From Mycobacterium kyogaense (lineage in GTDB: Bacteria; Actinomycetota; Actinomycetes; Mycobacteriales; Mycobacteriaceae): a stretch of 64,000 nucleotides of DNA. The stretch spans positions 1 through 64,000 of the forward strand of contig NZ_QJUA01000026.1 in assembly GCF_003254575.1 (NCBI RefSeq). The letters are read 5' to 3'. Shown here one piece after another: positions 26,783 to 34,598 of the stretch; position 1 is the stretch's first letter, and each line of letters starts with the position of its first letter. Under the pieces are notes generated by a model, which was given only the letters and a program-made list of their open reading frames with translations, was not told where the DNA came from and ran no database searches. The position numbers and the translations under genes are program-made.

Positions 26783-28050
26783 GCCCGGACCGCTCTCAGC
26801 AGCGCCTCATCGTCTTCAGGCGCAACCGTGCGCAGGTCGAGCAGGCAGCGGCCGTCCTCGATACGGCCGACCACCGCGCGCTCGCCGGTTCTCAACGCCA
26901 CCGCGTACTGCTCGGGGAGAGCGATTGCAGCACTGGGTAATTCGACGTCCGGCGCGCCGCCGCCGCCCACCGCGGACACGCAGTCGACGACCTCCGCGCC
27001 GGGCAGCTGAGCCGCCAGCATCGAAGCCCGGGCTCGTAGCTCGGCCACCTCGGCACTGAGCGCCTGCGCGACGGGCGTGGGCGGCCCGACGAGCGTGGCC
27101 TCCAGCGCGGCCAGCGTCAGCTTGTCCACGCGCAGCGCACGGGCTGCGGGGTGGCGGCGCAGCCGCTCGATCAACTCGGAGCCACCGAACAGCAGCCCGG
27201 CCTGCGGCCCGCCGAGCAGTTTGTCGCCGCTGGCGGTCACCAGGTCTGCGCCGTGACGCAGCACGGTCGCGGCGTCGGGTTCGTCGGGCAGCAGCGGATG
27301 CGGGCTCAGCAGGCCCGAACCGATGTCGACCACCAGCGGGGAGTCGAGGGTGGCGAGCTCGCGCACCGAGACCGTCGAGGTGAAGCCGCTGACGTGGTAG
27401 TTGGACGGGTGCACTTTGAGGATGAAGCCGGTGTCGGGGCCGATCGCATCGGCGTAGTCGCGCAGGTGGGTGCGGTTGGTGGTGCCGACCTCGCGGATGC
27501 GGGCGCCGGTGGACGTCATGAGCTCGGGCAGCCGGAAGCCGTCGCCGATCTCGATCAGTTCTCCGCGGCTGACGATCATCTCCCTGCCGGGGGCGAGCGT
27601 CATCGCCGTCAGCAGCAGCGCGGCGGCGTTGTTGTTGACGACGTGCACGGCCTCGGCGGCGGGGACCGCGGCGGCCAATGCGGCCAGGGCACCCCTGCCG
27701 CGGCGGGCGCGCCGGCCGGTCGCGAGGTCGAACTCGACGTCGGTGGCGCCGCTGGCGGTGGTCACGGCGTCGATCGCAGCCTGCGACAGCGGGGCGCGGC
27801 CCAGGTTGGTGTGCACGACCACGCCGGTCGCGTTGATGACAGGCCGCAACGTGGCCGCGCTCGACGGCAGCGACGCGACGGCGTGGTCGGCGACCTGCTC
27901 GGGGTCGATCTCCCCGGCGCGGGCGCGCTGCTGCGCCTCGACGACCACGCTCTTGACGAGCACGCGACCCAAAGTCTGGGCCGCCGCGACCAGTCGCGGG
28001 TCGGCGAGCACGGCGTCGGTGCGCGGCACCCGCCGGCGCGGGTCACTCAT
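26770..28050 (-). CDS. selA: L-seryl-tRNA(Sec) selenium transferase
   Basis: A 426-residue PLP enzyme that converts Ser-tRNA(Sec) to Sec-tRNA(Sec) with selenophosphate. The PLP lysine is in ASGDKLLGGPQAG, and the GVVVHTNLGRAPL segment near residue 70 is diagnostic. Length is somewhat below E. coli SelA (463). The order on this strand is tRNA-Sec, selA, selB, with only 65 bp between the tRNA 3' end and the selA start. Confidence 0.93.
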   Translation of the reverse strand: MSDPRRRVPRTDAVLADPRLVAAAQTLGRVLVKSVVVEAQQRARAGEIDPEQVADHAVASLPSSAATLRPVINATGVVVHTNLGRAPLSQAAIDAVTTASGATDVEFDLATGRRARRGRGALAALAAAVPAAEAVHVVNNNAAALLLTAMTLAPGREMIVSRGELIEIGDGFRLPELMTSTGARIREVGTTNRTHLRDYADAIGPDTGFILKVHPSNYHVSGFTSTVSVRELATLDSPLVVDIGSGLLSPHPLLPDEPDAATVLRHGADLVTASGDKLLGGPQAGLLFGGSELIERLRRHPAARALRVDKLTLAALEATLVGPPTPVAQALSAEVAELRARASMLAAQLPGAEVVDCVSAVGGGGAPDVELPSAAIALPEQYAVALRTGERAVVGRIEDGRCLLDLRTVAPEDDEALLRAVRACSS

Positions 28051-28115
28051 GGCAGCGATTTCGGCGTGGTTGTCTGCGCTCAGCGACGACGAACACGCCG
28101 AAATCGCACGGGAAA

Positions 28116-28210
28116 TGGCGGAGGCGGACGGGAATCGAACCCGCCAGCGACAGGAACTGCCGCTCAGCGATTTTGAAGATCGGGCCGGTCACCAGACCGG
28201 ATACGCCTCC
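28116..28210 (-). tRNA. selC: tRNA-Sec (anticodon TCA)
   Basis: The 95-nt gene folds as a selenocysteine tRNA. The acceptor stem pairs GGAGGCG with CGCCTCC and ends in an encoded CCA; the anticodon TCA is at 28174-28176; there is a long variable arm; and the T loop is GGTTCGATTCC. Both the anticodon and the >90 nt length are specific to tRNA-Sec. It lies directly upstream of selA on the same strand and divergent from selD. Confidence 0.95.
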
Positions 28211-28241
28211 CTGAGCCACCTGTCCATCATGGCAGGGCAGC

Positions 28242-29240
28242 ATGGAAGCCATGACGCACCGGCTCACGCAGTACGCCCACGGCGGCGGATGTGCCTGCAA
28301 GATCCCCCCTGGCGAGCTGGAAGAGGTGGTCCGCGGTCTCCAGCACGCCACGCCGGTGAACCCGGTCGGTGAGCTGCTCGTCGGGCTCGACGACGGCGAC
28401 GACGCGGCCGCGGTGCGTATCGAGGGCGGCACCGCGCTGATCGCGACGACGGACTTCTTCACCCCCGTCGTCGACGACCCCTACGACTGGGGTCGGATCG
28501 CGGCGACGAACGCTCTGTCGGACGTGTACGCGATGGGCGGCCGGCCGGTGGTGGCGGTCAACCTGCTGGGCTGGCCGCGTGACGTGCTGCCGTTCGAGCT
28601 CGCCGCCGAGACGCTGCGCGGCGGCATGGACGTGTGCGTCCAGGCGGGCTGCCATCTGGCCGGCGGGCACAGCGTCGACGATCCCGAACCGAAGTACGGT
28701 CTGGCGGTCACGGGCATCGCCGATCCGGACCGGTTGCTGCGCAACGACGCCGGGGTCGCCGGCGTTCCGCTGTCGCTGACGAAGCCGCTGGGCATCGGGG
28801 TGCTCAACAGCCGGCACAAGAACACCGGCGAGCGCTTCGAGCACGCGATCGAGGCGATGACGACGCTGAACGCCGAGGCATCGCAGGCGGCCTTGGATGC
28901 CGGGGTGCGCTGCGCCACCGATGTGACGGGCTTCGGGTTGCTCGGGCACCTGCACAAGCTGGCGCGGGCCAGTGGGGTTACGGCGGTGCTCGACGCAGCG
29001 GCGGTGCCGTATCTCGATGGCGCACGGAAGGCGTTGCGGGATGGGTATGTCAGCGGCGGCACGCGACGCAACCTGGACTGGGTTCGTCCGCACATCGAGC
29101 TCTCGGTCGGCGAGGACGAAGCGCTGCTGCTGGCCGATGCGCAGACCTCGGGCGGCCTCCTGATCGCCGGCGAGATCCCGGGCGCCCCGGTCATCGGAGA
29201 GCTGGTCCCCCGCACCGACCACACGATCATCGTGCGGTAG
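28242..29240 (+). CDS. selD: Selenide, water dikinase (selenophosphate synthase)
   Basis: A 332-residue ATP-dependent enzyme that makes selenophosphate from selenide, the selenium donor for SelA. The catalytic Cys/Lys loop GGGCACKI is close to the N-terminus; here the residue that is Sec in some bacteria is Cys. ATP-binding Asp-rich segments (LDDGDDAAA, TDVTGFGLLGH) are present. ATG 28242 or ATG 28251 could be the start. It is divergent from tRNA-Sec, and the two starts are only 31 bp apart. Confidence 0.93.
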   Translation: MEAMTHRLTQYAHGGGCACKIPPGELEEVVRGLQHATPVNPVGELLVGLDDGDDAAAVRIEGGTALIATTDFFTPVVDDPYDWGRIAATNALSDVYAMGGRPVVAVNLLGWPRDVLPFELAAETLRGGMDVCVQAGCHLAGGHSVDDPEPKYGLAVTGIADPDRLLRNDAGVAGVPLSLTKPLGIGVLNSRHKNTGERFEHAIEAMTTLNAEASQAALDAGVRCATDVTGFGLLGHLHKLARASGVTAVLDAAAVPYLDGARKALRDGYVSGGTRRNLDWVRPHIELSVGEDEALLLADAQTSGGLLIAGEIPGAPVIGELVPRTDHTIIVR

Positions 29241-29248
29241 CCCCCGTT

Positions 29249-29312
29249 CGGCGAGCGCGCGTGTCTGTACATCCCCACGCGGCGTGTCGCGTGCCTCTGC
29301 GCGCGCTCGCCG
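29249..29312. terminator. Inverted-repeat element between selD and tetR
   Basis: Perfect 12-bp arms, CGGCGAGCGCGC (29249-29260) and its complement (29301-29312), flank a 40-bp centre. The centre contains CGGCGTGTCGCG (29280-29291), also present on the minus strand of the 18767 repeat. It lies in a convergent gap and is probably a bidirectional terminator of the same repeat family. Confidence 0.55.
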
Positions 29313-29328
29313 GCCACCGAGCGCGCGT

Positions 29329-29910
29329 TCACTGCGCACTGACCCCCAGCGCGTGCAGCACTGAGTCCACCACCCGCTCGAGGAACTCCGGACCAGTCTT
29401 CAGCCGGCGCCCGCAGATCCGCCAGAACACCGGCGCGGCAACCAGATCCAACACGTACTCGCTGTCGACATCCGGGGAGACCTCACCGCGCGCAATTGCC
29501 GCGTCGATCACGGCCTGCCCGTAGCCTCGGCGGGCGGTTCCGACGCGACGAGTCAGAGCGTCCGCGAGCTCAGGGTTACGCATCGCTTCGGCGAGCAGGT
29601 CGGGCAGGATGCGGGACATCCGGACGTCGCTCAGCCACGCATCGACACCGGCGACGAGCGCGGTGACGTCGGCGACCAAATCATCCGATGGCACGGTCGC
29701 GGCCGCCGGAACGCTGAGCACAGCCACGACGTCGAGCACCATCTCCTGCTTCGACGGCCACCGCCGGTACAGGGCGGCCTTGCCGGCTCGGGCTCGGCGG
29801 GCCACCCCGTCCATCGAGAGCCGGCCGAAGCCCACGTCAGCGAGTTCGTCCAGCACTGCCTCGACGATCCCGTCTGTCACCTGAGCTCGCAGGTTCGCTT
29901 TCGCCGTCAC
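29329..29910 (-). CDS. TetR-family regulator
   Basis: A 193-residue TetR/AcrR repressor with the HTH at residues about 20-50 (GRLSMDGVARRARAGKAALYRRWPSKQEM) and a C-terminal TetR_C-like ligand domain. The start GTG 29910 is preferred to the upstream ATG at 30003 because the extra frame crosses the promoter and an operator palindrome. It is divergent from the SnoaL-like/NAD(P)-binding pair at 29977-31261, which it probably represses. The ligand is unknown. Confidence 0.82.
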   Translation of the reverse strand: MTAKANLRAQVTDGIVEAVLDELADVGFGRLSMDGVARRARAGKAALYRRWPSKQEMVLDVVAVLSVPAAATVPSDDLVADVTALVAGVDAWLSDVRMSRILPDLLAEAMRNPELADALTRRVGTARRGYGQAVIDAAIARGEVSPDVDSEYVLDLVAAPVFWRICGRRLKTGPEFLERVVDSVLHALGVSAQ

Positions 29911-29929
29911 GCTCGGAATACTATACGAG

Positions 29930-29944
29930 ACGGAACCGTTCCGT
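29930..29944. promoter_or_regulatory. TetR operator candidate
   Basis: ACGGAACCGTTCCGT is a perfect 6+3+6 palindrome in the 66-bp gap between the TetR gene and its divergent neighbour. It adjoins TATAGT, a good -10 for the regulator gene on the minus strand, so binding would block that promoter. Confidence 0.6.
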
Positions 29945-29976
29945 TTCGCATGACAATTCGTATGACAAGGAGCACC

Positions 29977-30429
29977 GTGACCGATGACGACCGCCGCTCG
30001 CACACCGACCGGGTGATCGACGACCTACTCGACAGCCTTCGCCGCAATGACATGCGCGCCTTCGCCGACCAGTGGGCGCCCGACGGTTCGATGGAGTTCC
30101 CCTTCGCCGAACCCGGCTATCCAGTGCTGCGCAGTCGTGCCGACGTGGCCGACTACCTGAAGGACTACAGCGCCATGCTGCGCATCGACACCGTGACCGA
30201 GCGACAGCGGCACCACACCCTCGACCCGGAGACGGCGGTTCTGGAGTTCTCGGCCGACGGCATTGTGCTGCAGTCGAACTCGACCTACCACATGGATTAC
30301 GTCGCGGTCATCACCGTCGGCGTCGGTGGCGTGCGGCACTACCGCGACTACTGGAACCCGGTGGCCGCGGCAGCCGCACTCGGAGACGCCGACGCGCTCG
30401 CGTCGGGCATGGGGCGTCGTGATGCCTGA
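29977..30429 (+). CDS. SnoaL/NTF2-like protein
   Basis: A 150-residue protein with the NTF2-like cone fold pattern seen in SnoaL-type ester cyclases, ketosteroid isomerases and many proteins of unknown role (FADQWAPDGSMEFPFAEPGYP, cut here to the first strand; HYRDYWNP near the end). No catalytic residues can be assigned. The start GTG 29977 has an AAGGAG site 4 nt upstream; the ATG at 29950 lies between the operator and the RBS and is rejected. It overlaps the next gene by 8 bp, so the two are cotranscribed. Confidence 0.75.
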   Translation: MTDDDRRSHTDRVIDDLLDSLRRNDMRAFADQWAPDGSMEFPFAEPGYPVLRSRADVADYLKDYSAMLRIDTVTERQRHHTLDPETAVLEFSADGIVLQSNSTYHMDYVAVITVGVGGVRHYRDYWNPVAAAAALGDADALASGMGRRDA

Positions 30430-31261
30430 TCCGATTCTCGTCACCGGGGCGACCGGCAACACCGGGACCGCCGTCGTCGCCGGCCTGCGGTCCCGCGGCA
30501 GCCACGTCCGCCCGGCAAGCCGGCGGCCCGACCCGGCCGACCCGGACGCCCTCGAGTTCGACTGGGCCGACGCCACGACGTTCGCCGCGGCGCTTCGGGG
30601 CGTGACGGCGATGTATCTGGTCGCCCCGGCCGGTGACGCCGATCCGGTGTCGATGGTCGGCCCGTTCCTCGATCTGGCCGCAGACCAGGGCGTGCGTCGG
30701 GTCGTGCTGTTGAGTTCGTCGGCGATCGAGCGCGGAGAGCCCGGGCTGGGCGAGATCCACGACGTCATCGCTGGCAAGTTTCCCGAGGCCACTGTCCTGC
30801 GCCCCTCGTGGTTCATGCAGAACTTCGTGGGCGACCACCCACTGGCCCACAGCATTCGGGGGTCACGGGAAATCGTCACGGCGACCGGCGTAGGCCGTCT
30901 GGGTTTCATCGACGCCAACGACATCGCCGCGACCGCCGTCGAAGCTCTCATCGCACCTGAGCCCCTCGGCAAGGAATTGGTGTTGACCGGCCCCGAATCG
31001 CTGTCCTACGCCGACGCCGCGGCGATCCTGTCGGAAGTGCTCGGACACCACATCGGCCACGTCGACGTGTCCCCCGCCGAGCGAGCCTCACAGTTCACCG
31101 AGGCCGGACTCTCGGAGGAGTTCGCGGGCGTGCTCGCTGCACTCGATGAACGCATCAGCGCCGGCGAGCAGGACTTCGTGACGACGACCGTGCGGGACAT
31201 CACCGGCCGCCCGCCGACGTCGTTGCGCGACTTCCTACACCAAGTCCATCTCCGCCGGTGA
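30422..31261 (+). CDS. NmrA-like NAD(P)-binding protein
   Basis: A 279-residue atypical SDR of the NmrA/HSCARG group. The Rossmann motif is GATGNTG at the N-terminus, and the family's WFMQNF segment is near residue 140. The classical YxxxK pair is not obvious, so it may be a redox sensor or a quinone/isoflavone-type reductase. The start ATG 30422 overlaps the SnoaL-like gene. The 3' end overlaps the convergent oxidoreductase gene by 27 bp. Confidence 0.8.
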   Translation: MPDPILVTGATGNTGTAVVAGLRSRGSHVRPASRRPDPADPDALEFDWADATTFAAALRGVTAMYLVAPAGDADPVSMVGPFLDLAADQGVRRVVLLSSSAIERGEPGLGEIHDVIAGKFPEATVLRPSWFMQNFVGDHPLAHSIRGSREIVTATGVGRLGFIDANDIAATAVEALIAPEPLGKELVLTGPESLSYADAAAILSEVLGHHIGHVDVSPAERASQFTEAGLSEEFAGVLAALDERISAGEQDFVTTTVRDITGRPPTSLRDFLHQVHLRR

Positions 31262-31870
31262 CGCCCCACCGATGGCCTGCGAGATGAAGCTGCGCGTCGT
31301 CAGCGGACCGCCGAACTGCTGCAGCAGCCCGCCGGCATCGTTGCGGCCCAGATCGATCGGCTCGAACCCGAACCGTTGGATCAGCGACGCGACCTCGGCG
31401 TTGGCCGCGGAGTCGTTGCCGGAGAGGAACAGCACCCGTCGCCCGCCGCGGCCGTCCTCGGGCTCGCGGGCGAGCACCTTGGCCCAGGTGTGCCCGAAGG
31501 CTTTCACCACACGGGCGCCGGTCGCCCACTCCTCCACCAGATCCGACGACGCCCGCCCACCGAGATCTGCCGGCGAAAAGTTGACGTAGTCAATGGCATT
31601 CGTCGCATCGACGATGATCCGCCCGGACCAGTCCGGCACCTGAGCGACGAGCTCCTGCACCGCATCGAACGGCACGGCCAGCACGACCACGTCGGCGCCG
31701 AGCGCGTCGGAGATCTCGGACGGCGTGATGTGGGGCCCGAGACGCTGCGCCAGCGGTGCGACGGTGTCCGGACCGCGGGAGGCGGCGACGGCGACGTCGA
31801 TTCCGGTGCGGGCGAAGTGCCCGGCCACCGCGGAGCCGATGTTGCCCGAACCGACGATCGCGTAGCCCAT
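31235..31870 (-). CDS. NADPH-dependent F420 reductase-like oxidoreductase
   Basis: A 211-residue protein with an N-terminal Rossmann fold (YAIVGSGNIGSAVAGHFARTG, with GxGxxG at residues 6-11) resembling NADPH:F420 reductase (Fno/NpdG) and other small NADP-binding enzymes. No F420-specific residues can be confirmed by eye. ATG 31870 has an AGAGGA site 5 nt upstream and is preferred over the GTG at 31897. It is divergent from the TetR gene at 31952. Confidence 0.72.
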   Translation of the reverse strand: MGYAIVGSGNIGSAVAGHFARTGIDVAVAASRGPDTVAPLAQRLGPHITPSEISDALGADVVVLAVPFDAVQELVAQVPDWSGRIIVDATNAIDYVNFSPADLGGRASSDLVEEWATGARVVKAFGHTWAKVLAREPEDGRGGRRVLFLSGNDSAANAEVASLIQRFGFEPIDLGRNDAGGLLQQFGGPLTTRSFISQAIGGASPAEMDLV

Positions 31871-31885
31871 GGCGTCCTCTCGAGA

Positions 31886-31901
31886 GTTTTGTAGCACTCA
31901 T
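31886..31901. promoter_or_regulatory. 16-bp motif shared with 32844, site 1
   Basis: GTTTTGTAGCACTCAT recurs with one mismatch at 32844-32859, on the other side of the TetR gene. Both sites lie at the starts of minus-strand genes. It is a candidate binding site of the TetR-family protein encoded between them. Confidence 0.4.
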
Positions 31902-31939
31902 TAAAGAAACGACGCTAGCAGAGTGCGCAACTCGGTGCA

Positions 31940-31945
31940 TAGGAT
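31940..31945 (+). promoter_or_regulatory. -10 element of leaderless tetR gene
   Basis: TAGGAT ends 6 nt before ATG 31952. There is no RBS, so leaderless initiation is likely. Confidence 0.55.
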
Positions 31946-31951
31946 CGACCG

Positions 31952-32506
31952 ATGGGCCGGCCGCCGAAGTTCGATCGCGCAGACGCGCTGCAGGCAGCCA
32001 TGCATCTGTTCTGGGACAGGGGCTTTGACCGCACCTCGATCAACGATCTGACTGCGGCGATGGGTATCAGCCCGCCCAGCCTGTATGCGACGTTCGGCGA
32101 CAAGCAAGCGCTGTTCGACGCCGCGGTGGAGTTGTACGAACGCTCCGCGGTGGTGCCGCCGGCACTGGAGGAGCCCACCGCGCACGCGGTCTTCACGTCG
32201 ATGCTCGACCGGGCCGTCGAGCTGTACACCCGGCCGGCGCACCCGCCGGGCTGCTTCGTCATCTCCGACCCGACGCTGCGTGCCCGCCGGGATTCGGGAC
32301 GCGATGCGATCACTCGGCGCCTACGCCGTGCGCAGCGGGCCGGCGACCTGCAGGCGGAGGCCGATGTCGCCGCGCTGACCGACTACGTCGACCTGGTCCT
32401 ACGCGGGTTGTCAGCTCTTGCCCGCGACGGTGCGACCCGGCGGCAGCTGCGCGCGGCGGCAGACATCGCACTCAGGGCGTGGCCGGTTCCTGCGTCACCA
32501 CGGTGA
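31952..32506 (+). CDS. TetR/AcrR-family regulator
   Basis: A 184-residue regulator with an N-terminal HTH (TSINDLTAAMGISPPSLYATFGDKQALF) and a C-terminal domain of the TetR_C_16-like kind, including HPPGCFVISDPTLR. It is divergent from the F420-reductase-like gene and convergent with the SnoaL-like gene at 32472, overlapping that one by 35 bp. A 16-bp motif occurs in the control regions of both flanking genes, so it may control both. The effector is unknown. Confidence 0.85.
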   Translation: MGRPPKFDRADALQAAMHLFWDRGFDRTSINDLTAAMGISPPSLYATFGDKQALFDAAVELYERSAVVPPALEEPTAHAVFTSMLDRAVELYTRPAHPPGCFVISDPTLRARRDSGRDAITRRLRRAQRAGDLQAEADVAALTDYVDLVLRGLSALARDGATRRQLRAAADIALRAWPVPASPR

Positions 32507-32855
32507 ACAGCTGCGCGATCATGCCGTTCTCGATGAGCGCCACGTCGAACCCGGCGATCAGCACATCGGCGGTGCCCGGCGCGCACACCTCGAAGTTCAG
32601 GTAGCCCATGTTCGCGACCTGGTGCACCGGGCCGGCCTGCGTGAACTCGAGGCCGGCCAGCGGCCCGTCGAGGAGCGCCTGCGCCTTCTCGTGCAATCGG
32701 TCCTGACCGACCACGGTCTCCTCTGCGTCCGACCATCGCACGTCCGACGCGTAGTTGCGGCGGACCACCTCGAGCCGGGCCTCCGCATCACGCTCGTTGA
32801 ACACCGCGAGCAGGTTCTCTTCCATCAACCGCACGATGTCGTCGTTTTGTAGCAC
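32472..32855 (-). CDS. SnoaL/NTF2-like protein
   Basis: A 127-residue NTF2-fold protein (SDVRWSDAEETVVGQDRLHEKAQ region, then paired strands to the end), function unknown. The start GTG 32855 is likely leaderless, with TAACTT 6 nt upstream on the minus strand. Its first codons overlap the second copy of the 16-bp motif, so a bound repressor would cover the transcription start. Confidence 0.72.
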   Translation of the reverse strand: MLQNDDIVRLMEENLLAVFNERDAEARLEVVRRNYASDVRWSDAEETVVGQDRLHEKAQALLDGPLAGLEFTQAGPVHQVANMGYLNFEVCAPGTADVLIAGFDVALIENGMIAQLFTVVTQEPATP

Positions 32856-32859
32856 CCAT
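32844..32859. promoter_or_regulatory. 16-bp motif shared with 31886, site 2
   Basis: GTTTTGTAGCACCCAT matches site 1 at 15 of 16 positions. Here it spans the start codon of the SnoaL-like gene. Confidence 0.4.
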
Positions 32860-32890
32860 GCAAGTTACCACCAGGCGCGACGGGGTTGCC

Positions 32891-32896
32891 TAGGAT
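32891..32896 (+). promoter_or_regulatory. -10 element of leaderless nitronate monooxygenase gene
   Basis: TAGGAT ends 7 nt before ATG 32904. It selects this ATG over the upstream TTG 32886. Confidence 0.55.
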
Positions 32897-32903
32897 CACC
32901 GGA

Positions 32904-33794
32904 ATGCTCGATCTCGCCGTCCCGATACTCAACGCCCCGATGGGCGGCGTGGCCGGCGGCGCGCTGGCCGCAGCCGTCACCCGCGCCGGCGGGCTCGGCA
33001 TGATCGGGATGGGAAGCAGCGCAACGGTATCCACCCTTCACAGAGAGTTACCCCATGTCCGCGCAGCCCGATTCGGGATCGGCCTGATCGGCTGGCGGGT
33101 ACGCGACGATCCTGGCCTGCTCGACGCCGCCCTCGATGCGCGCCCCGCGCTGCTGTCGGTCAGCTTCGGAGACGACTACGCCTGGGTCGCAGCCGCCCAC
33201 GACGCCGGCGTGCTGGCGGCCACCCAAGTCGCCGACGTCGAACAAGCGACACAGGCAGCAGACGCCGGCGTCGACGTGCTGGTCGCCCGCGGAGCCGAGG
33301 GCGGCGGCCACGGCCGACCCCGCATGCCGCTGCACACCCTGCTGGGCCAGATCATCGCCCACGTGGACAGACCGGTACTCGCCGCAGGCGGCATCGCCTC
33401 GGCTCACGCGCTGAACGACGTGCTCGCCGCGGGCGCCGCCGGAGCGTGGATCGGCACCGCGTTCGCGGTGTGCGGGGAGTCGCTCCTCGACGATGCGGCG
33501 CGCGCACGGCTGATCGCGGCCCAAGCCACCGACACGATCCTGACCCGCGCGTTCGACAGAGCCTTCGGCTACGCGTGGCCGAACGACACGCCAGAACGCG
33601 TGCTGCGCAACAGCTTCACCGACCGATACGACACCCGCGAGGACGAGATAGACGCCGCGGCGCGAGACGCGCTGCGAAAGGCGACCGAAGACGACGACTA
33701 CCGCATCGCACCCATCAACGCCGGCGAGGGCGTCGGCGACGTCACAGGTGTCGACGACGCAGAAGCAGTCATCAGAAGACTCACCAACACCTAA
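32904..33794 (+). CDS. Nitronate monooxygenase (FMN)
   Basis: A 296-residue TIM-barrel flavoenzyme of the 2-nitropropane dioxygenase/nitronate monooxygenase family, which oxidises alkyl nitronates such as propionate 3-nitronate. Visible features are the PILNAPMGGVAGG start, the GAEGGGHGRP segment containing the catalytic histidine, and the FMN-phosphate loop ARGGIASA-like AAGGIASAHAL and GAWIGTAFAVC. It is slightly shorter than bacterial class I enzymes (about 330-350). The 3' end overlaps the convergent hydrolase by 4 bp. Confidence 0.82.
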   Translation: MLDLAVPILNAPMGGVAGGALAAAVTRAGGLGMIGMGSSATVSTLHRELPHVRAARFGIGLIGWRVRDDPGLLDAALDARPALLSVSFGDDYAWVAAAHDAGVLAATQVADVEQATQAADAGVDVLVARGAEGGGHGRPRMPLHTLLGQIIAHVDRPVLAAGGIASAHALNDVLAAGAAGAWIGTAFAVCGESLLDDAARARLIAAQATDTILTRAFDRAFGYAWPNDTPERVLRNSFTDRYDTREDEIDAAARDALRKATEDDDYRIAPINAGEGVGDVTGVDDAEAVIRRLTNT

Positions 33795-34537
33795 TCCAGC
33801 GTCGCCCAAAAGGAATTCAACGCTTCGGCGCCGCGGTGCGGGTCCTGCACCATCCACCAGTGCCCCAACCCCTCGAGCACAGCGATGTGTGCGCCTGCCC
33901 GCTCGGAGGCCCGGCGCCGGTTGTCGTGAGCGCCGATGAAGGCGTCGTCGGTCGCCAGCAGTGACAGGCCCGGCCGTGCGGCGAGGCTCGGCAACTCCCG
34001 GCCCGCCTCCGCCATCGCGGGTTGCGCGGCAGACCGGTAGAGCGCCAAGATCGCCCGGCCCATGTCGGCGTTCTGGTGTTCGGCGATCTGCGCGGCGATG
34101 TCGGCCGGAATGCCGAGCGACACCATCAGATCCGTGCGCGCGGTCAGGTCGCCGCCGAGCATCGCGTCGAGCGACTCTTCACCCGCTCCCGGTGTCTGCC
34201 ACACCTGCGCCATGTCGTGCCACACGTACTCCGGGTCGAACAGCCCGACGACGTCGCTGACCCAGCTGCGGACGAGCTCGGGCCGGTGCATCACCGCGTT
34301 GATGACATGCCCGCCGCCCCAGTCATGGCCCACGAGGTCGATCGGCCCCTCGATCGCCGACAATTCGGCTTCCAACCAGTCCCGGTACTCCAGGAATGTC
34401 GCACCGAACCCGTCGGGCAGCGGTGCTCCGAAGCCCGGCGGCGAGAGAAGTACCACGTCGTCGCGGCCGAGGACCGCGAGCAGCGGGCCCCAGATCGCCG
34501 TGGTCTCGGGATTGCCGTGTACGAAGACCGCCGTCAT
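33791..34537 (-). CDS. Alpha/beta-fold hydrolase (Asp nucleophile type)
   Basis: A 248-residue hydrolase with the HGNPETTAIW oxyanion segment and a nucleophile elbow GHDWGG, so the nucleophile is Asp as in epoxide hydrolases and haloalkane dehalogenases. The catalytic His is probably in LEGLGHWWMVQDP near the C-terminus. The substrate cannot be deduced. The start ATG 34537 is 7 nt after TAGTCT on the minus strand, so it is leaderless; the 78-residue upstream extension overlaps the divergent gene and is rejected. Confidence 0.8.
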   Translation of the reverse strand: MTAVFVHGNPETTAIWGPLLAVLGRDDVVLLSPPGFGAPLPDGFGATFLEYRDWLEAELSAIEGPIDLVGHDWGGGHVINAVMHRPELVRSWVSDVVGLFDPEYVWHDMAQVWQTPGAGEESLDAMLGGDLTARTDLMVSLGIPADIAAQIAEHQNADMGRAILALYRSAAQPAMAEAGRELPSLAARPGLSLLATDDAFIGAHDNRRRASERAGAHIAVLEGLGHWWMVQDPHRGAEALNSFWATLD

Positions 34538-34598
34538 GGACGTCAGACTACGGACTTTCCGGGGGCCGTGGCCCGCCCTTTGGTGCCACAGTGGAGAC

